Shown here: positions 54,874 through 64,000 of the stretch, one piece after another
Layout of the letters: every line of letters starts with the position of its first letter
Position numbering within the stretch: the first letter of the stretch is position 1
Made by a program: the position numbers and the translations under genes
Notes under the pieces: model-generated
Database searches by the model: none
Seen by the model: the letters and a program-made list of their open reading frames with translations, nothing else
Told to the model about the DNA's origin: nothing
Assembly: GCF_000143535.2 (NCBI RefSeq)
Contig: NC_037312.1
Span: 2,852,001-2,916,000, forward strand
Length of the DNA: 64,000 bases
Source of the DNA: Botrytis cinerea B05.10
Lineage: Eukaryota; Ascomycota; Leotiomycetes; Helotiales; Sclerotiniaceae
Direction of reading: 5' to 3'

Positions 54874-57800
54874 CTACCTCCTCTTAGCCCTCTCCCTAAC
54901 CCCATCTTCCAATTTCTTAACCCCTTTAAGCAACCCCGCGCCTTTCTCACAATTCCCCTCCAACCACTCCTCCATTTCCTCTCTCATGACCCTCATTCCC
55001 CTAAGCACTGGTAATTTCCCCCCTTCCTCTCCATCCACGTATCCTTGAGGATTCAACAAAATATCGAAAACCCCTGCCCAAATTTCAGTTTGCCAGTATC
55101 TCTTAAGACCCTCCTTGATTTTCCACTTCCTCAATCCACCACCTCCCATTCCACCAATAGAATCATTCGGTCTCTCAGCAATCGTATCGATATATTTTCC
55201 AAAAAGCATACTGTGGATAATTCCCGCCAGTCCATGATAATCAATTTGATAAGTCCATGGTCTTAATTCCCTCATTTCCGCACAATCCTGTGGACCTGTC
55301 TTCCAGTCCGCGATGAATTGAACATCAGGTTTGAAACATTTCATATCGATTCCCCTGCCAAAATCAATGAGTGCAATGCCCTTTTTATTCCAGCCCTCGC
55401 TTCCATCTCTCTTGTATTTGGGACTCCAATTATCAGAGTCCGAGAGAGAATCAAAACGAACCAGACAATTATCTGCTTTAAGATCACCGTGGAGGATACC
55501 CTTTGAGTGTAGAGCTTCAATTGTGCGGAACAGTTCGATGGTGAAGAACATAACGAGGAGTTCATCCATAACACCACCCGGTGATTTGGCATCTGCGCGA
55601 GAGATATTGATGATATCTAGGAGAGTACCTTGATCTCTATATTCTTCTATCAAATAGCATTCATCTCTATAAAGATGCATTTCGTACACATCAATAATGC
55701 TTTCTGCAGGACGAGAAACTCCCAATCTTCGTTTCGCTTGGCGCATGATGTAAAATTCCCATGCACTTGGTGGATCTTCCATCTTTAATGCTTCCAGTGA
55801 TTTACGATTAAAGTGATCAAAAGCCCCCTTGCCCATGACTGCTGGAGTTTCGTTCTCATCTTGCTCGGAATTCTCTGTTCCACTTTCCAGGAGATATACG
55901 GGAGCAAATGCGCCAGCACCAAGCTCTCGTTTTAATGTGTATTGTCTATCTGTTCCAGAAAATTCTAGAGTTGGGGGCGCTGAGATACTAGTTCTGTCGC
56001 TTGAGCCTTTTGCTCTCGAAGCTGCTTTGGCATATTTCTTCAATTCTGCTGACTGACCTCTCGCCTCGTCGTGCTGAGAAAATCCTTCATAAGAGCTGAG
56101 AGGAGGCTGTAACTTCTCAAATATCAATTGTCGTATACTTTCATCAACAGGATTACATTGCGAATCGTGAACAATCGGACCTTTAGGTGCAATTTCTTTG
56201 GCGAATGCTGTCGAATTTGACAAAGGCTTTTTCTTGCCTAATTGCGGTTGCGGAATTCGGTCGATGGGTTTTGCTTCATTAACGATTTCCCTCAACGGAC
56301 TGCTATCCTCGTCATCATCATCATCATCGTCATCTTGGAAAACCTGTATCTTTGATCCACTACCTCTACTAGGGCTAGTCGTAGAATTAAAGTAATGCTT
56401 CTGATCCCTGATCGTTGGTAATCCAAGCGAAGATTCAGTTCTCTCAACGATTGGGGTCATGAAAGGAAGACGATTTTGAGAAACTTGAGCAGGGTCTCGA
56501 TATGGATGAGTTGGCGGATCATAATCTTCCGGAGGTATTGGTACAAAACTTGTCGTTGATCTAAATGGACCATCCTCGGATATTGGAGTCACAAGATCAT
56601 CGTGTTCTTCGACATCACGAGGAATTGCAACCTTGATAGCCTCAAACTCTTCATCTTCGCCATCGGTGAAGGTAGAGGCTATGGTTCCGTCTTCATCGTC
56701 CGTATCTGGAACAGGCCTCTGCGCTGTGAATTCAGTCCACTCGCTTTCACTCTTTACATCCGTAGTCTCGTCATCGTCACCAGCTTCACTAGTACCATTA
56801 AGCCCCCCTGTCATGGTACTTTCTCCGCCACTTGTATAATCACCATCGGTCATATCTTCATCATCGTCATCACTTTCTTCCTCCTCCTCTTCTTCTTCCT
56901 CACTCGCTGCTTTGAGGGGTTGATTAAAGATGTCATAAATCTCATCCGTGGCTGCTTTGGTATGAAGAGTCATCGTTTGCTCCTTCGATGCCTTCCTCTT
57001 TTTCATCTTCTTCCCCGTCGGCGAAGAAAGTTTGGCGCTGACTAAAAATTGTTAGCTTTCAAAATTGCTAAAGATCTTCAAGACTCACTTATTTGTGTCT
57101 TGTTAACCTCCTTGACTTTCATTCTCCTATGCTTGGTTTCCCTATTATGTTCCTTCTTTGCTCCATTCTCATCCAAATATACTGAATCTCGAGCAACAAC
57201 AAGTTTTTCTGGTCGATTTTCATCAGCATATACTGGATCTCGAGCAATCACGAGCTTCGCTGGTCGATTTTCATCCGTAGGTACAGGATCCCGAGCAATT
57301 GCGAATTTCTCCGGGCGATTTTCATCGGAAAATACTGAATCCCGAGCAATGACTAGCTTCTCAGGAATTTGTTGTGTAACAGTTTCAATGCCCATATTAG
57401 AATTAGAATCTTGAGCTGGTTCACTTGACATTGGCTCTGATGGTACATCTAATTCCTGGTCCCATGATTTATCCAACCATCCGCGATGAGCAGCTCGCAA
57501 CTCTTCGAAGCTCAATTCCGTCCCAATTTCATCCGGGCTAGGATACACAGCTTCAAGATTAACAAAAATTCGTTCACTTCTGCCATTTCTAGGATTGATA
57601 GTCACTTGTTGCAATTCTGGATTTGTGATTTGAGGTAATTTTAATGACTGAAATACATAAATGCCACAAGTGCCAAAAATTAGTCCTATGATCATCAACA
57701 TATGCATAACAAGGGACAATAGATCGGAAGAAGAAACATACCTCGTCCTTGAAAATTGGTATCTTGGTACTGCTCTTCTTTCCACCCGCCTTTAGTGTTT

Positions 57801-58734
57801 CACCAACCCATGGCTTTGGTTCAATCCTATTTTCCTTTTTCCGGTCTGCCAGTGATCCTATACTTTCCCAACCTGCCCCTGGAGACGCCGAGACTGCTGG
57901 CGCAGATCCATTCTCATCATCTGAGAAAATCTTCAACTTCTGCTTCCCACTTTTGGTAGTCGTTGAACCACCGCCTACACCCGCAGAAGGTCTAGGTGCC
58001 TGAGGATCTTCGGGAGCTGGCGCAACTGCAGCATATGGGTCTATTTTCGCCGCAAGAGCTGGTCGAACTGTAGGTAATGCGGGAGATGAAGGTTCATTAC
58101 TGCTCTCTGGTCTAGCAGCAAATCTTTCCTGGAACTCGTTGAATTTGCGTAACAAACGTGGTGCCGGTCTAGCCTCCTTATCAATACCCATCTGAAAAAC
58201 TTCCTCCGCTTGCACCCATCTGTCAGCACCTTCCAACCATCCTGCAAATTCTTCGTAGAATAATGCTAATCCTTCGCCAATACTATGACGAGCCAAAAAT
58301 GCAAATGTTTCGCGCGGCGTATCGGAGAAGAACCGTATATATGAAAGCCATAGCTTTAGGTATCGTGGATCATTTTTATATTGCGGAGAATTAAGGAAGG
58401 TCTTCGTTGCGCGCTCGAGAAGAGGGGCAAGTTGTGAATTGGGTGTTGCTTGTGCGGAGGGGTATGCATCGAGTGTCCATTTGACGTATCGATCGTAGAT
58501 ATCTAATGGGTCGTCTGATTCACCAATATTGGCTAGTTCTTCTTCAAATTCTTCTCTAACTGCATCGTTCAAATTCCTGGTATCGGATGGTGTAGGTGTT
58601 GAGAGGGGTTGTAGAGGTGATGGAGAGAATATTTTTGCGAGATTCCTTGCGGATCGTCCTTGTGGTAATGATTGAATGTTTTCTTTCTGGTTCTCAATTA
58701 TGTCGAAATCGATCAAATCCCCAGAAGCAGACAT
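54874..58734 (-). CDS. BUB1: Spindle checkpoint kinase BUB1 (combined MAD3/BUB1 form)
   Basis: Three exons (58734-57742, 57647-57089, 57041-54874; introns 94 and 47 nt) encode 1239 aa. It acts at unattached kinetochores and phosphorylates histone H2A. The Mad3/Bub1 homology I (TPR) region is at about residues 58-200 (DPLDIYDRYVKWTLDAYPSA; WLSYIRFFSDTPRE; FYEEFAGWLEGADRWVQAEE). Two KEN motifs lie at about 18 (NQKENIQ) and 300 (KKENRIE), a Mad3/BubR1 trait. A 4x17-residue repeat follows at about 426-493, then a very acidic stretch. The kinase domain starts near 885 (KRELGAGAFAPVYLLE) and has the catalytic loop LHGDLKADN (about 1034), LIDFGRGIDM (about 1075) and the Bub1-type RELRPWTYQIDYHGLAG segment. 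Catalytic Lys, Asp and Asn are present. One gene carrying both KEN boxes and an intact kinase suggests no separate MAD3. Confidence 0.94.
57159..57362 (-). repeat. 51-bp coding tandem repeat in BUB1, 4 copies
   Basis: Exactly 204 bp in exon 2 consist of four 51-bp units encoding 17-residue repeats: EKLVIARDSVFSDENRP, EKFAIARDPVPTDENRP, AKLVIARDPVYADENRP, EKLVVARDSVYLDENGA. The units have diverged in codons, so the duplication is not very recent. Position is between the KEN-containing N-terminus and the acidic linker. Confidence 0.95.
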
Positions 58735-59297
58735 CGTGAGGCTCTGGTGGTGGTTGGTAGTTGTCGAAGATGTTGTCGTTTGTTTGGAGTTGGAGTTGTT
58801 CTTAAATTAAAAATGGCAAGTTATTAGTTGAGTTGTTTACGTTTTTTTGTTTACAGTACCCAAATACCCCAGCAACCCCACCAAACACCAATCAAAATCC
58901 TTCTGCGCATGTCAGTGAACAACACCGACGCCGATGTTAGTTCGAAGCCAGCAGATTTGTTCTTATTGGTTAAGTGTTAAGTTCTCACAAGTGCCTAGGC
59001 AGTATTCAAGAACTTCAACATCACAGATTAAACAATGAACCAATAAAAAATTAGGAATTCTGGAAATTCTTCAATATTTCCCCAATACATGTTGTCAAAG
59101 ACTATCGAATGAAACGTGATATAATATTCTCCCGACGCCATCCAACACCCCCTTGCGTAGTCTTATCTAAAAGTCTCTAGTAGTCTCCTTCTATGCTCGC
59201 CTATTTACTCTCTTGCCCCAATTATCCCCGCCCATCTCAAGCTTTCACACTTTCATTTCTAGCCCACTTGGTCAGCAGGCGTGTTGTTGCAATATCC
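58735..59297. promoter_or_regulatory. BUB1 upstream region
   Basis: About 560 bp between the BUB1 start and the end of the next minus-strand gene. It contains the presumed BUB1 promoter, with a minus-strand CCAAT (ATTGG at 58965-58969) about 230 bp upstream of the ATG. No gene. Confidence 0.4.
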
Positions 59298-60197
59298 TTA
59301 CTGGCTTCCAGCTGCCATGTCCACCATCGTTGCACCGTGCTCATACGACCCTGGATTCTTTCTTCGAAGACGGGCCTCACGAGAATAACATTCTTCCTGG
59401 TCCTCCTCATCCAACACAATCCTCACCCTCGGAGGCATCCACTTCCTGTTGCCTCTCTCAGACCGTATGCGCTCGAAACACTCTTCAAGTTCCGCAATGA
59501 TCTTAGACGGTGTCATATCCCATCGTGCCGAGTGACTTCGCCAATTTCCTTCTATCGCAAAATCCGGATGGTCAATCCATCGAGGGCCTTGTTCCTTATA
59601 ACGATATGTGTAATAATCGACAACATATGTGAATGTCTTTAGATTTGGGAACTCAGCTATCCACGTCGCTAGCTTCAGCCAGCTGAATGGCTCATGATGT
59701 CTTATAGATTCTTCCCAAATCCACCGGATCCCAGTAGCTTTCGTTGAAACTGCGAGATGCTGCATCGCACCCATTCGCTTCTGAAAAAATGGGTTATCAA
59801 GAGGAAAACTCATGTCTTTCACGCCTGGATTCAAATTGGGATTGTCTGTAGAGTGGATCGGAAGCCAGTATGGAACATAAATGGTATCCATAGATGGATT
59901 CCACCAGCGACCCGAGATGCTACGGCCATTCGCCTCATCATTTTGCTCGTCTTCCTTGCTACTCCACGACTCTTGATAAATCCTCAATGTTTCTTCCCGT
60001 GATTCTTGGCAGACACGTAAGAGTTTGGGTGGAGGTAGGTATTGAAGACAATAAGTGTCAAAGTTATTTAGTCGGACATTGGCATCGACTTTGAAGTGAA
60101 GTATCCTCTCTTCAGAACAACAAAATTTCCAGATCTCACGGCGGATTTCCGTAGGCAGATCATAAAAATTGATGGTTGTATTCCTTGCGCCAGACAT
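59298..60197 (-). CDS. 2EXR-domain protein (first of three)
   Basis: A single exon of 299 aa from ATG at 60197 (MSGARNTTINFYDLPTEIRR). An in-frame start lies further upstream at 60320, but the family motif begins only after MSGAR, so I use the inner ATG. The 2EXR signature is complete: FYDLPTEIRREIWKFCCSE, then KLLRVCQESREETL. The remainder has the usual scattered aromatic residues (GRWWNPSMDTIYVPYWLPIH; FPNLKTFTYVVDYYTYRYKE) and a basic/acidic tail (VRIVLDEEDQEECY). 2EXR proteins are a large fungal family, expanded in Leotiomycetes and Sordariomycetes, with no established biochemical function. Two further members lie within 4 kb. Confidence 0.85.
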   Translation of the reverse strand: MSGARNTTINFYDLPTEIRREIWKFCCSEERILHFKVDANVRLNNFDTYCLQYLPPPKLLRVCQESREETLRIYQESWSSKEDEQNDEANGRSISGRWWNPSMDTIYVPYWLPIHSTDNPNLNPGVKDMSFPLDNPFFQKRMGAMQHLAVSTKATGIRWIWEESIRHHEPFSWLKLATWIAEFPNLKTFTYVVDYYTYRYKEQGPRWIDHPDFAIEGNWRSHSARWDMTPSKIIAELEECFERIRSERGNRKWMPPRVRIVLDEEDQEECYSREARLRRKNPGSYEHGATMVDMAAGSQ

Positions 60198-60748
60198 TTT
60201 AATGCGAGGATTTGAGATCAGTTTCCAATTCAATAGACCTACAGGTATGTGTTGTATATAACGAATAATGAGAATATACAATGTATGATAACGGACACAA
60301 CGAACAAAGAGGACACACATGATGGGTCAAGTGGGTGTGTATTGAAAGTTAATCTGGGTGCGTTTAGTAAAGCTCTGGCAAAACCACGATTCCATCGGAT
60401 GATTGTTCTCGGGTAATTTTATCCAGACACCACAAAACGGGTAAATATACACCAAAAATTCCATCTAAATGTGTCCCCATTAAATTCTCTACTTCATAAT
60501 GGCGAGAGAGATATTATCTGACTCTTGTACATAGTTCAGGTAGATCTGTTCAATAGTCTGTACATCACATGTGAGAGGCTCAAGACCCGACATTTTGTAA
60601 ATTGCGTTCCTGAGATAGTCACGAGAATACGGATTATAAAGATGTTCAAGCATTTGACAGGAGGGACTAGCTACAGTGATGAATCTTTTTTTAGCTTCAA
60701 TTTTTGAAAAAAGATAAGCGAGGGAAATAAGGAGAATGTGGAGAGATG
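60198..60748. other. Intergenic region
   Basis: About 550 bp upstream of the 60197 start, presumably its promoter. Nothing else is seen. Confidence 0.5.
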
Positions 60749-61336
60749 CTATGTTTTCTCCAATCCGTCCGTCTGTCCATAGCAGATCTTGTCCCGATGC
60801 CTTAATAGCCCCTCATAGATTTTCCTAAAACATTCAGGTGCTGATACCTTCATCACTTCCCCACGAGAGCCACTCGTGCCTGAACTATGAACATTAAATC
60901 CCACTTCCTCCCATGACCTGCCTGACTTGCTCATATGAATCCCGCGTTCTGCAATCTCCTAGCTTGCAAAGCTCTGTCATCCGTAAACCTTCTCTTTGAT
61001 AGCCCTTCATCTCCAATGGTAAACGATTTACCATGGTGCACCCTCAAAGATTTGAGCCAATCCTTTATACCGACTCAGAACAGTTCCATCAGCATGAGCG
61101 GGCAAGTAAGTATCGAATCCCACGAAATGATACCTAGGCTCCGGACAACGCTTCATACGTAAACGCCAATCTGAATCCGGATCGAATCTCGCGATCATGT
61201 CTGTATCCGGTGCGTGCTTCTTCCAGAAATTCATAACATCGTCTTTGAGTCTATATTCAGAGTCAAGCTGCCTGAGAAAACATCGATGAACATGATCCAC
61301 ATCATTCTTAATGTCCATCAAGTTATTAGGGGCTTC
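60749..61336 (-). pseudogene. Decayed 3' continuation of the 61337-62257 2EXR gene
   Basis: Directly after the TAA of the next gene the same frame reopens (EAPNNLMDIKNDVDHVHRCF) and runs about 100 codons to another TAA at 61028-61030. It contains a segment typical of long 2EXR proteins: VMNFWKKHAPDTDMIARFDP, YHFVGFDTYLP and KGLAQIFEGAPW. Beyond that stop, family-like residues continue in shifted frames (LPLEMKGYQREG; then GEVMKVSAPECFRKIYEGLL to 60749). This looks like the original C-terminal third of the 2EXR protein, now broken by at least two stops and one or more frameshifts. Without it the remaining protein is short for this subfamily. Confidence 0.6.
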
Positions 61337-62257
61337 TTAGTGGAATTCCCCGTCTTCATACTCGAAATCTTGATAGTAAAATTCTTCGTTGATGTCAAAG
61401 ATTACTTCTTCTGTGTCGATGTGCATTTCGGTCATCGGGTCTTCGTTTGAGATGATGTATGTGAATTTTTCAAGATGAGGACATCCGACACTAATGACAC
61501 CGAGTATCAAACGATCCACATCGTCTTCATCGAGATGATAGAATGGCCAGGTCCATTCGAATTGTCTTACATTGGTAAGGGCGATATTCTTGACATTTGA
61601 AAAGTCAATGGACCCGCCGATGAAGTAAAGAATGAAAAGCTGGCGATAGTCGATGACTAATGTATCAGTCTCGGGTCGAATATAGACATGATCTAAAGAG
61701 CGATATCCAGATCCTGTCTCACAAAAGACGTTGCGTCTAAAACGATCCCAAAAATAATTCGGGGGAGAGTAATTATCGTTATCTAAAGCTTTGTAGAGCT
61801 TTGATTTTACACCTCTGGAGTACTTTTGGAGCTCGACTTTCTTGAATTCCTTGAGAACTTCCGTGTTAAATAGCCAAGAAGTGTTGAGCAATGGTGTCAG
61901 ATGCATGTCAGGTAGCATCTGAAAATTCAAGATCATGTTGTAATTTTCGAAATCGGTTCTAAATCCCATACGGATAAGACGTTTTTGAGGCAGTGTGTAC
62001 TTCAAGATCATGATCTGGACCTCGAGGGGAAGAAATTCAAATGCGAAGAAGCTGTCGTCCTCGGTTGAGCGTTTGAGAGCCTTGAATGCGAGAGTTTGAC
62101 TTGGTGTGAGCCAGCTTGAAATAGGGGCTGTTATAGCCATGTTTTCCACAGCAACTATTGTCCTATCCATGGTCGTATTCTTGGTGGTTCTCTTTCCCAT
62201 GGCTGCCTTTCTCACGGCTGCTTTCAGAGCTGCCTTTTTCATGATCGTCTTTTTCAT
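61337..62257 (-). CDS. 2EXR-domain protein (second of three), probably truncated
   Basis: A single exon of 306 aa from ATG at 62257. The N-terminus is unusually basic and Ala/Met/Thr-rich (MKKTIMKKAALKAAVRKAAM). The 2EXR motif follows at about residues 72-100 (FFAFEFLPLEVQIMILKYTL) with the second conserved box (LTPLLNTSWLFNTEVLKEF). Beta-rich blocks typical of the family come next (DHVYIRPETDTLVIDYRQLF; NVKNIALTNVRQFEWTWPF), and the frame ends at EDGEFH before TAA. The family-like sequence beyond the stop (separate entry) suggests truncation by a nonsense mutation. The shortened product could still be expressed. Confidence 0.75.
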   Translation of the reverse strand: MKKTIMKKAALKAAVRKAAMGKRTTKNTTMDRTIVAVENMAITAPISSWLTPSQTLAFKALKRSTEDDSFFAFEFLPLEVQIMILKYTLPQKRLIRMGFRTDFENYNMILNFQMLPDMHLTPLLNTSWLFNTEVLKEFKKVELQKYSRGVKSKLYKALDNDNYSPPNYFWDRFRRNVFCETGSGYRSLDHVYIRPETDTLVIDYRQLFILYFIGGSIDFSNVKNIALTNVRQFEWTWPFYHLDEDDVDRLILGVISVGCPHLEKFTYIISNEDPMTEMHIDTEEVIFDINEEFYYQDFEYEDGEFH

Positions 62258-62546
62258 GGTCGTCTTTCGAGAGATTGAATGTGTGGATGGAGTTGATTGT
62301 AGATTTGATCGGAGGAAGGTTGTATTGTAAGGAAGGAGGATAATTTGGAGGGTTTTCAGCAGGGTTTCAACAACGACTATATACCAACTGGGTAGGGGAC
62401 TTACGGCTTAGAGTAAGCTACATACTGCTAAGTAAATTGTATGAACACTGGAAGTTTTGATCTTGCGCAAAAATGATGACACGGTTATACAGGCCCGTAA
62501 TGGAAAACAGTGAGATGATCTTTGAAGAGGTAAATGATTATGTAAA

Positions 62547-62745
62547 AGTAATGACCGTGAGAGTTCTACTATTCAGTACGGTCTGATGCTTATATAAACA
62601 TGATGGCCGTTAGCATCTTGTTACTTAGTACGGTATGATGCTGATACAAACATTATGATAGTGAAAATTTTGCTCTTCAATACGGTCTGATACTTATATA
62701 GATATAATGACCGTGAACATCATGTTACCTAGTACGGTCTGATGT
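62547..62745 (+). repeat. 52-bp tandem repeat, about 3.8 copies
   Basis: The anchor AGTACGGTCTGATG recurs with a spacing of exactly 52 bp, at 62575, 62627, 62679 (starting AATACGG) and 62731. Each unit continues with a CTTATATAAACAT-like segment and a TGATGACCGTGA-like segment, then a T-rich end. The first copy lacks its beginning and the last its end. Copies differ at perhaps a quarter of positions, so the array is old. Confidence 0.9.
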
Positions 62746-62962
62746 AAAGCCGTTTATATATAATTGCTAAATCAATCGCCTCAAGATTGCCTAATTCGAT
62801 TTGCCGAGAGACTGGAACTTACCTCATACGCCTAGCAACCGATGATTACGGTGCGAGCGCGAGTTAACCGTGAACACAAAATTACAAATCATTTTACACA
62901 TCGCGAGTTATTGAACATCATCATTGGTAATGATTAACCATACGGCTCTTACTGTAGATCCG

Positions 62963-62970
62963 TATATAAA
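62963..62970 (+). promoter_or_regulatory. TATA box (TATATAAA) of the 63213 gene
   Basis: TATATAAA followed by CA/CT-rich leader sequence leading to the ATG at 63213. The distance to the ATG is about 240 bp, so the transcript would have a leader of around 200 nt. Confidence 0.5.
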
Positions 62971-63212
62971 CTACAAACCTCCCATTCCTGTTCTGAGCTA
63001 ATTTTGGCTCCATCCATCCATCTTCTTCAAAAATACAAATACCAAGCCTACACCCACTTTTCTCTCAAAAAAAAAAAAAACCACTCAAATCTTCTGATTC
63101 ACAGCTATTCGATCAATAATCATCTACATTGAGTCCGAAAAAGCAAATCAAACTAAGAGTATCCAAAGAAACGCTTTTTCCAAAGCAGAAGAATATTCAA
63201 AAGCCTAATACA

Positions 63213-64000
63213 ATGGGGCAGCTTTCAACAAACGATTCGCGAATCAAGACGAGTTCAGCGGCTAATCCCTTGAAAAGAAAACGCACGACATTCCCTCAAT
63301 TCGCTCAATTTCCCTCTGAAATTCGATGCATGATCTTCGCACAGGCATTGCCACCTTCGCAAATTCTGAACTTCCGCTTCTGGATTCATAGGAAACGTGG
63401 TGGATTCACCGATATAATCAACTTTGGATCTGCGCTCGCAAAATTTCCCGGTGTTTCAGCTCTTTCAGAGACTTGCAAAGCCTCAAATGATATTTTATAT
63501 CGTCATGTTGGGCTTGAGAAGATCGAACTGATCCGCCCTCCAATTCGTCATTTTCTCGATACAACAGAGGTTATTCCTGATACACTCAACTACTTGTATC
63601 TTCGACCTTCGACTGATGTCTTCATGGTCAGAATTGACAGCCTCGTCAGATTATATCAACTTGGCGGCTCGATCGGATCTCTACGTAATATCAAACAGCT
63701 CGCTGTGACCGGAATAGATTACGATCTTTTCGACGATTTCGACCGTGAACAGTTAACAGTTCTATTCGAAAAGTTCTGCAATATCATCCAAAAACACTGC
63801 CCAGAACTTAAGAAACTTCAGCTAGTCATTGGAGACACTGAAGCGGTTCCATTCAGCACCGGGAACAATAATACTGAGTTGACTCGAAACATGAGACTGA
63901 TCGAAATGGACGAAGACTTTCAAAGTCTTGATTTTGAAGAGGATGACGCGAGGCTAGAATATTATGAGTTAGAAGGCCTCAAGGAAGGAATGCGTAGTAC
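63213..64000 (+). CDS. 2EXR-domain protein (third of three), partial at right edge
   Basis: The frame opens with ATG at 63213 (MGQLSTNDSRIKTSSAANPL) and stays open for 262 codons to the window edge, so the C-terminus is missing. The 2EXR motif is at about residues 28-60 (FPQFAQFPSEIRCMIFAQAL; QILNFRF). It is followed by the second box (ALSETCKASNDILYRHVGLE) and beta-rich blocks (NYLYLRPSTDVFMVRIDSLV; LRNIKQLAVTGIDYDLFDDF) very like those of the 62257 gene. It is transcribed divergently from that gene. No defect is visible in the part present. Confidence 0.85.
   Translation, partial: MGQLSTNDSRIKTSSAANPLKRKRTTFPQFAQFPSEIRCMIFAQALPPSQILNFRFWIHRKRGGFTDIINFGSALAKFPGVSALSETCKASNDILYRHVGLEKIELIRPPIRHFLDTTEVIPDTLNYLYLRPSTDVFMVRIDSLVRLYQLGGSIGSLRNIKQLAVTGIDYDLFDDFDREQLTVLFEKFCNIIQKHCPELKKLQLVIGDTEAVPFSTGNNNTELTRNMRLIEMDEDFQSLDFEEDDARLEYYELEGLKEGMRS

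Larger units (their letters stand above)
62258..63212. promoter_or_regulatory. Divergent promoter region between two 2EXR genes
   Basis: 955 bp between the divergent starts at 62257 and 63213. It contains a 52-bp tandem repeat nearer the left gene and a TATA box nearer the right gene (both listed), then a CA- and A-rich leader up to 63212, including a run of A at about 63,068-63,080. Confidence 0.6.

Noticed and set aside
59193..59642. Plus-strand 149-codon frame
   Set aside because: Overlaps the 2EXR coding sequence on the other strand and has no features of its own.

Overview
The window is nuclear DNA of a filamentous ascomycete. It has short GT-AG introns (about 47-250 nt) with CTAAC/CTGAC-type branch sites, AT-rich intergenic DNA with TATA and CA-rich leaders, and a conserved eukaryotic gene set. 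Lineage-restricted fungal families are also present: 2EXR proteins, a fungal RRM family ending in a GIDPC-type motif, a DUF5672 protein and a secreted cupredoxin. My best guess is a leotiomycete of the Botrytis/Sclerotinia kind; this is inferred from family content, not measured.
Layout: 1-5 kb holds a partial low-complexity gene and a broken RRM gene, both on the minus strand. At 6-9.5 kb is HRQ1, a RecQ4-like repair helicase. A gene-poor stretch follows (9.5-13.7 kb). From 13.7 to 24.6 kb is a conserved block: nucleoside hydrolase, PYM (exon-junction-complex partner), QCR9 (respiratory complex III) and UBR1 (N-degron E3 ligase). From 25 to 36.8 kb is an orphan-gene zone: two coiled-coil genes (one broken by in-frame stops), a 1459-aa orphan protein sharing an intergenic region with the intact coiled-coil gene, and another stop-broken ORF. 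From 38.4 to 48.5 kb are a CYP7/CYP8-like P450, the splicing factor RED, APN1 (endonuclease IV), a Pro/His/Gly-rich orphan and a membrane-anchored DUF5672 glycosyltransferase-like protein. From 50 to 52 kb are a cupredoxin remnant and a coiled-coil protein built on 11-residue repeats. At 54.9-58.7 kb is BUB1 of the combined MAD3/BUB1 type. The right end (59-64 kb) is a cluster of three 2EXR genes, with a 52-bp tandem repeat in the promoter region between the last two.
The housekeeping genes are dispersed: two repair enzymes, two RNA-processing or translation factors, one ubiquitin ligase and one checkpoint kinase. I see no biosynthetic cluster around the P450, no complete transposon, no CRISPR array and no confident tRNA gene. 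The most unusual general pattern is that several lineage-restricted loci (RRM, coiled-coil A, the 36-kb ORF, the cupredoxin, the second 2EXR gene) stay in one frame but are interrupted by isolated stop codons, while every conserved gene is intact.
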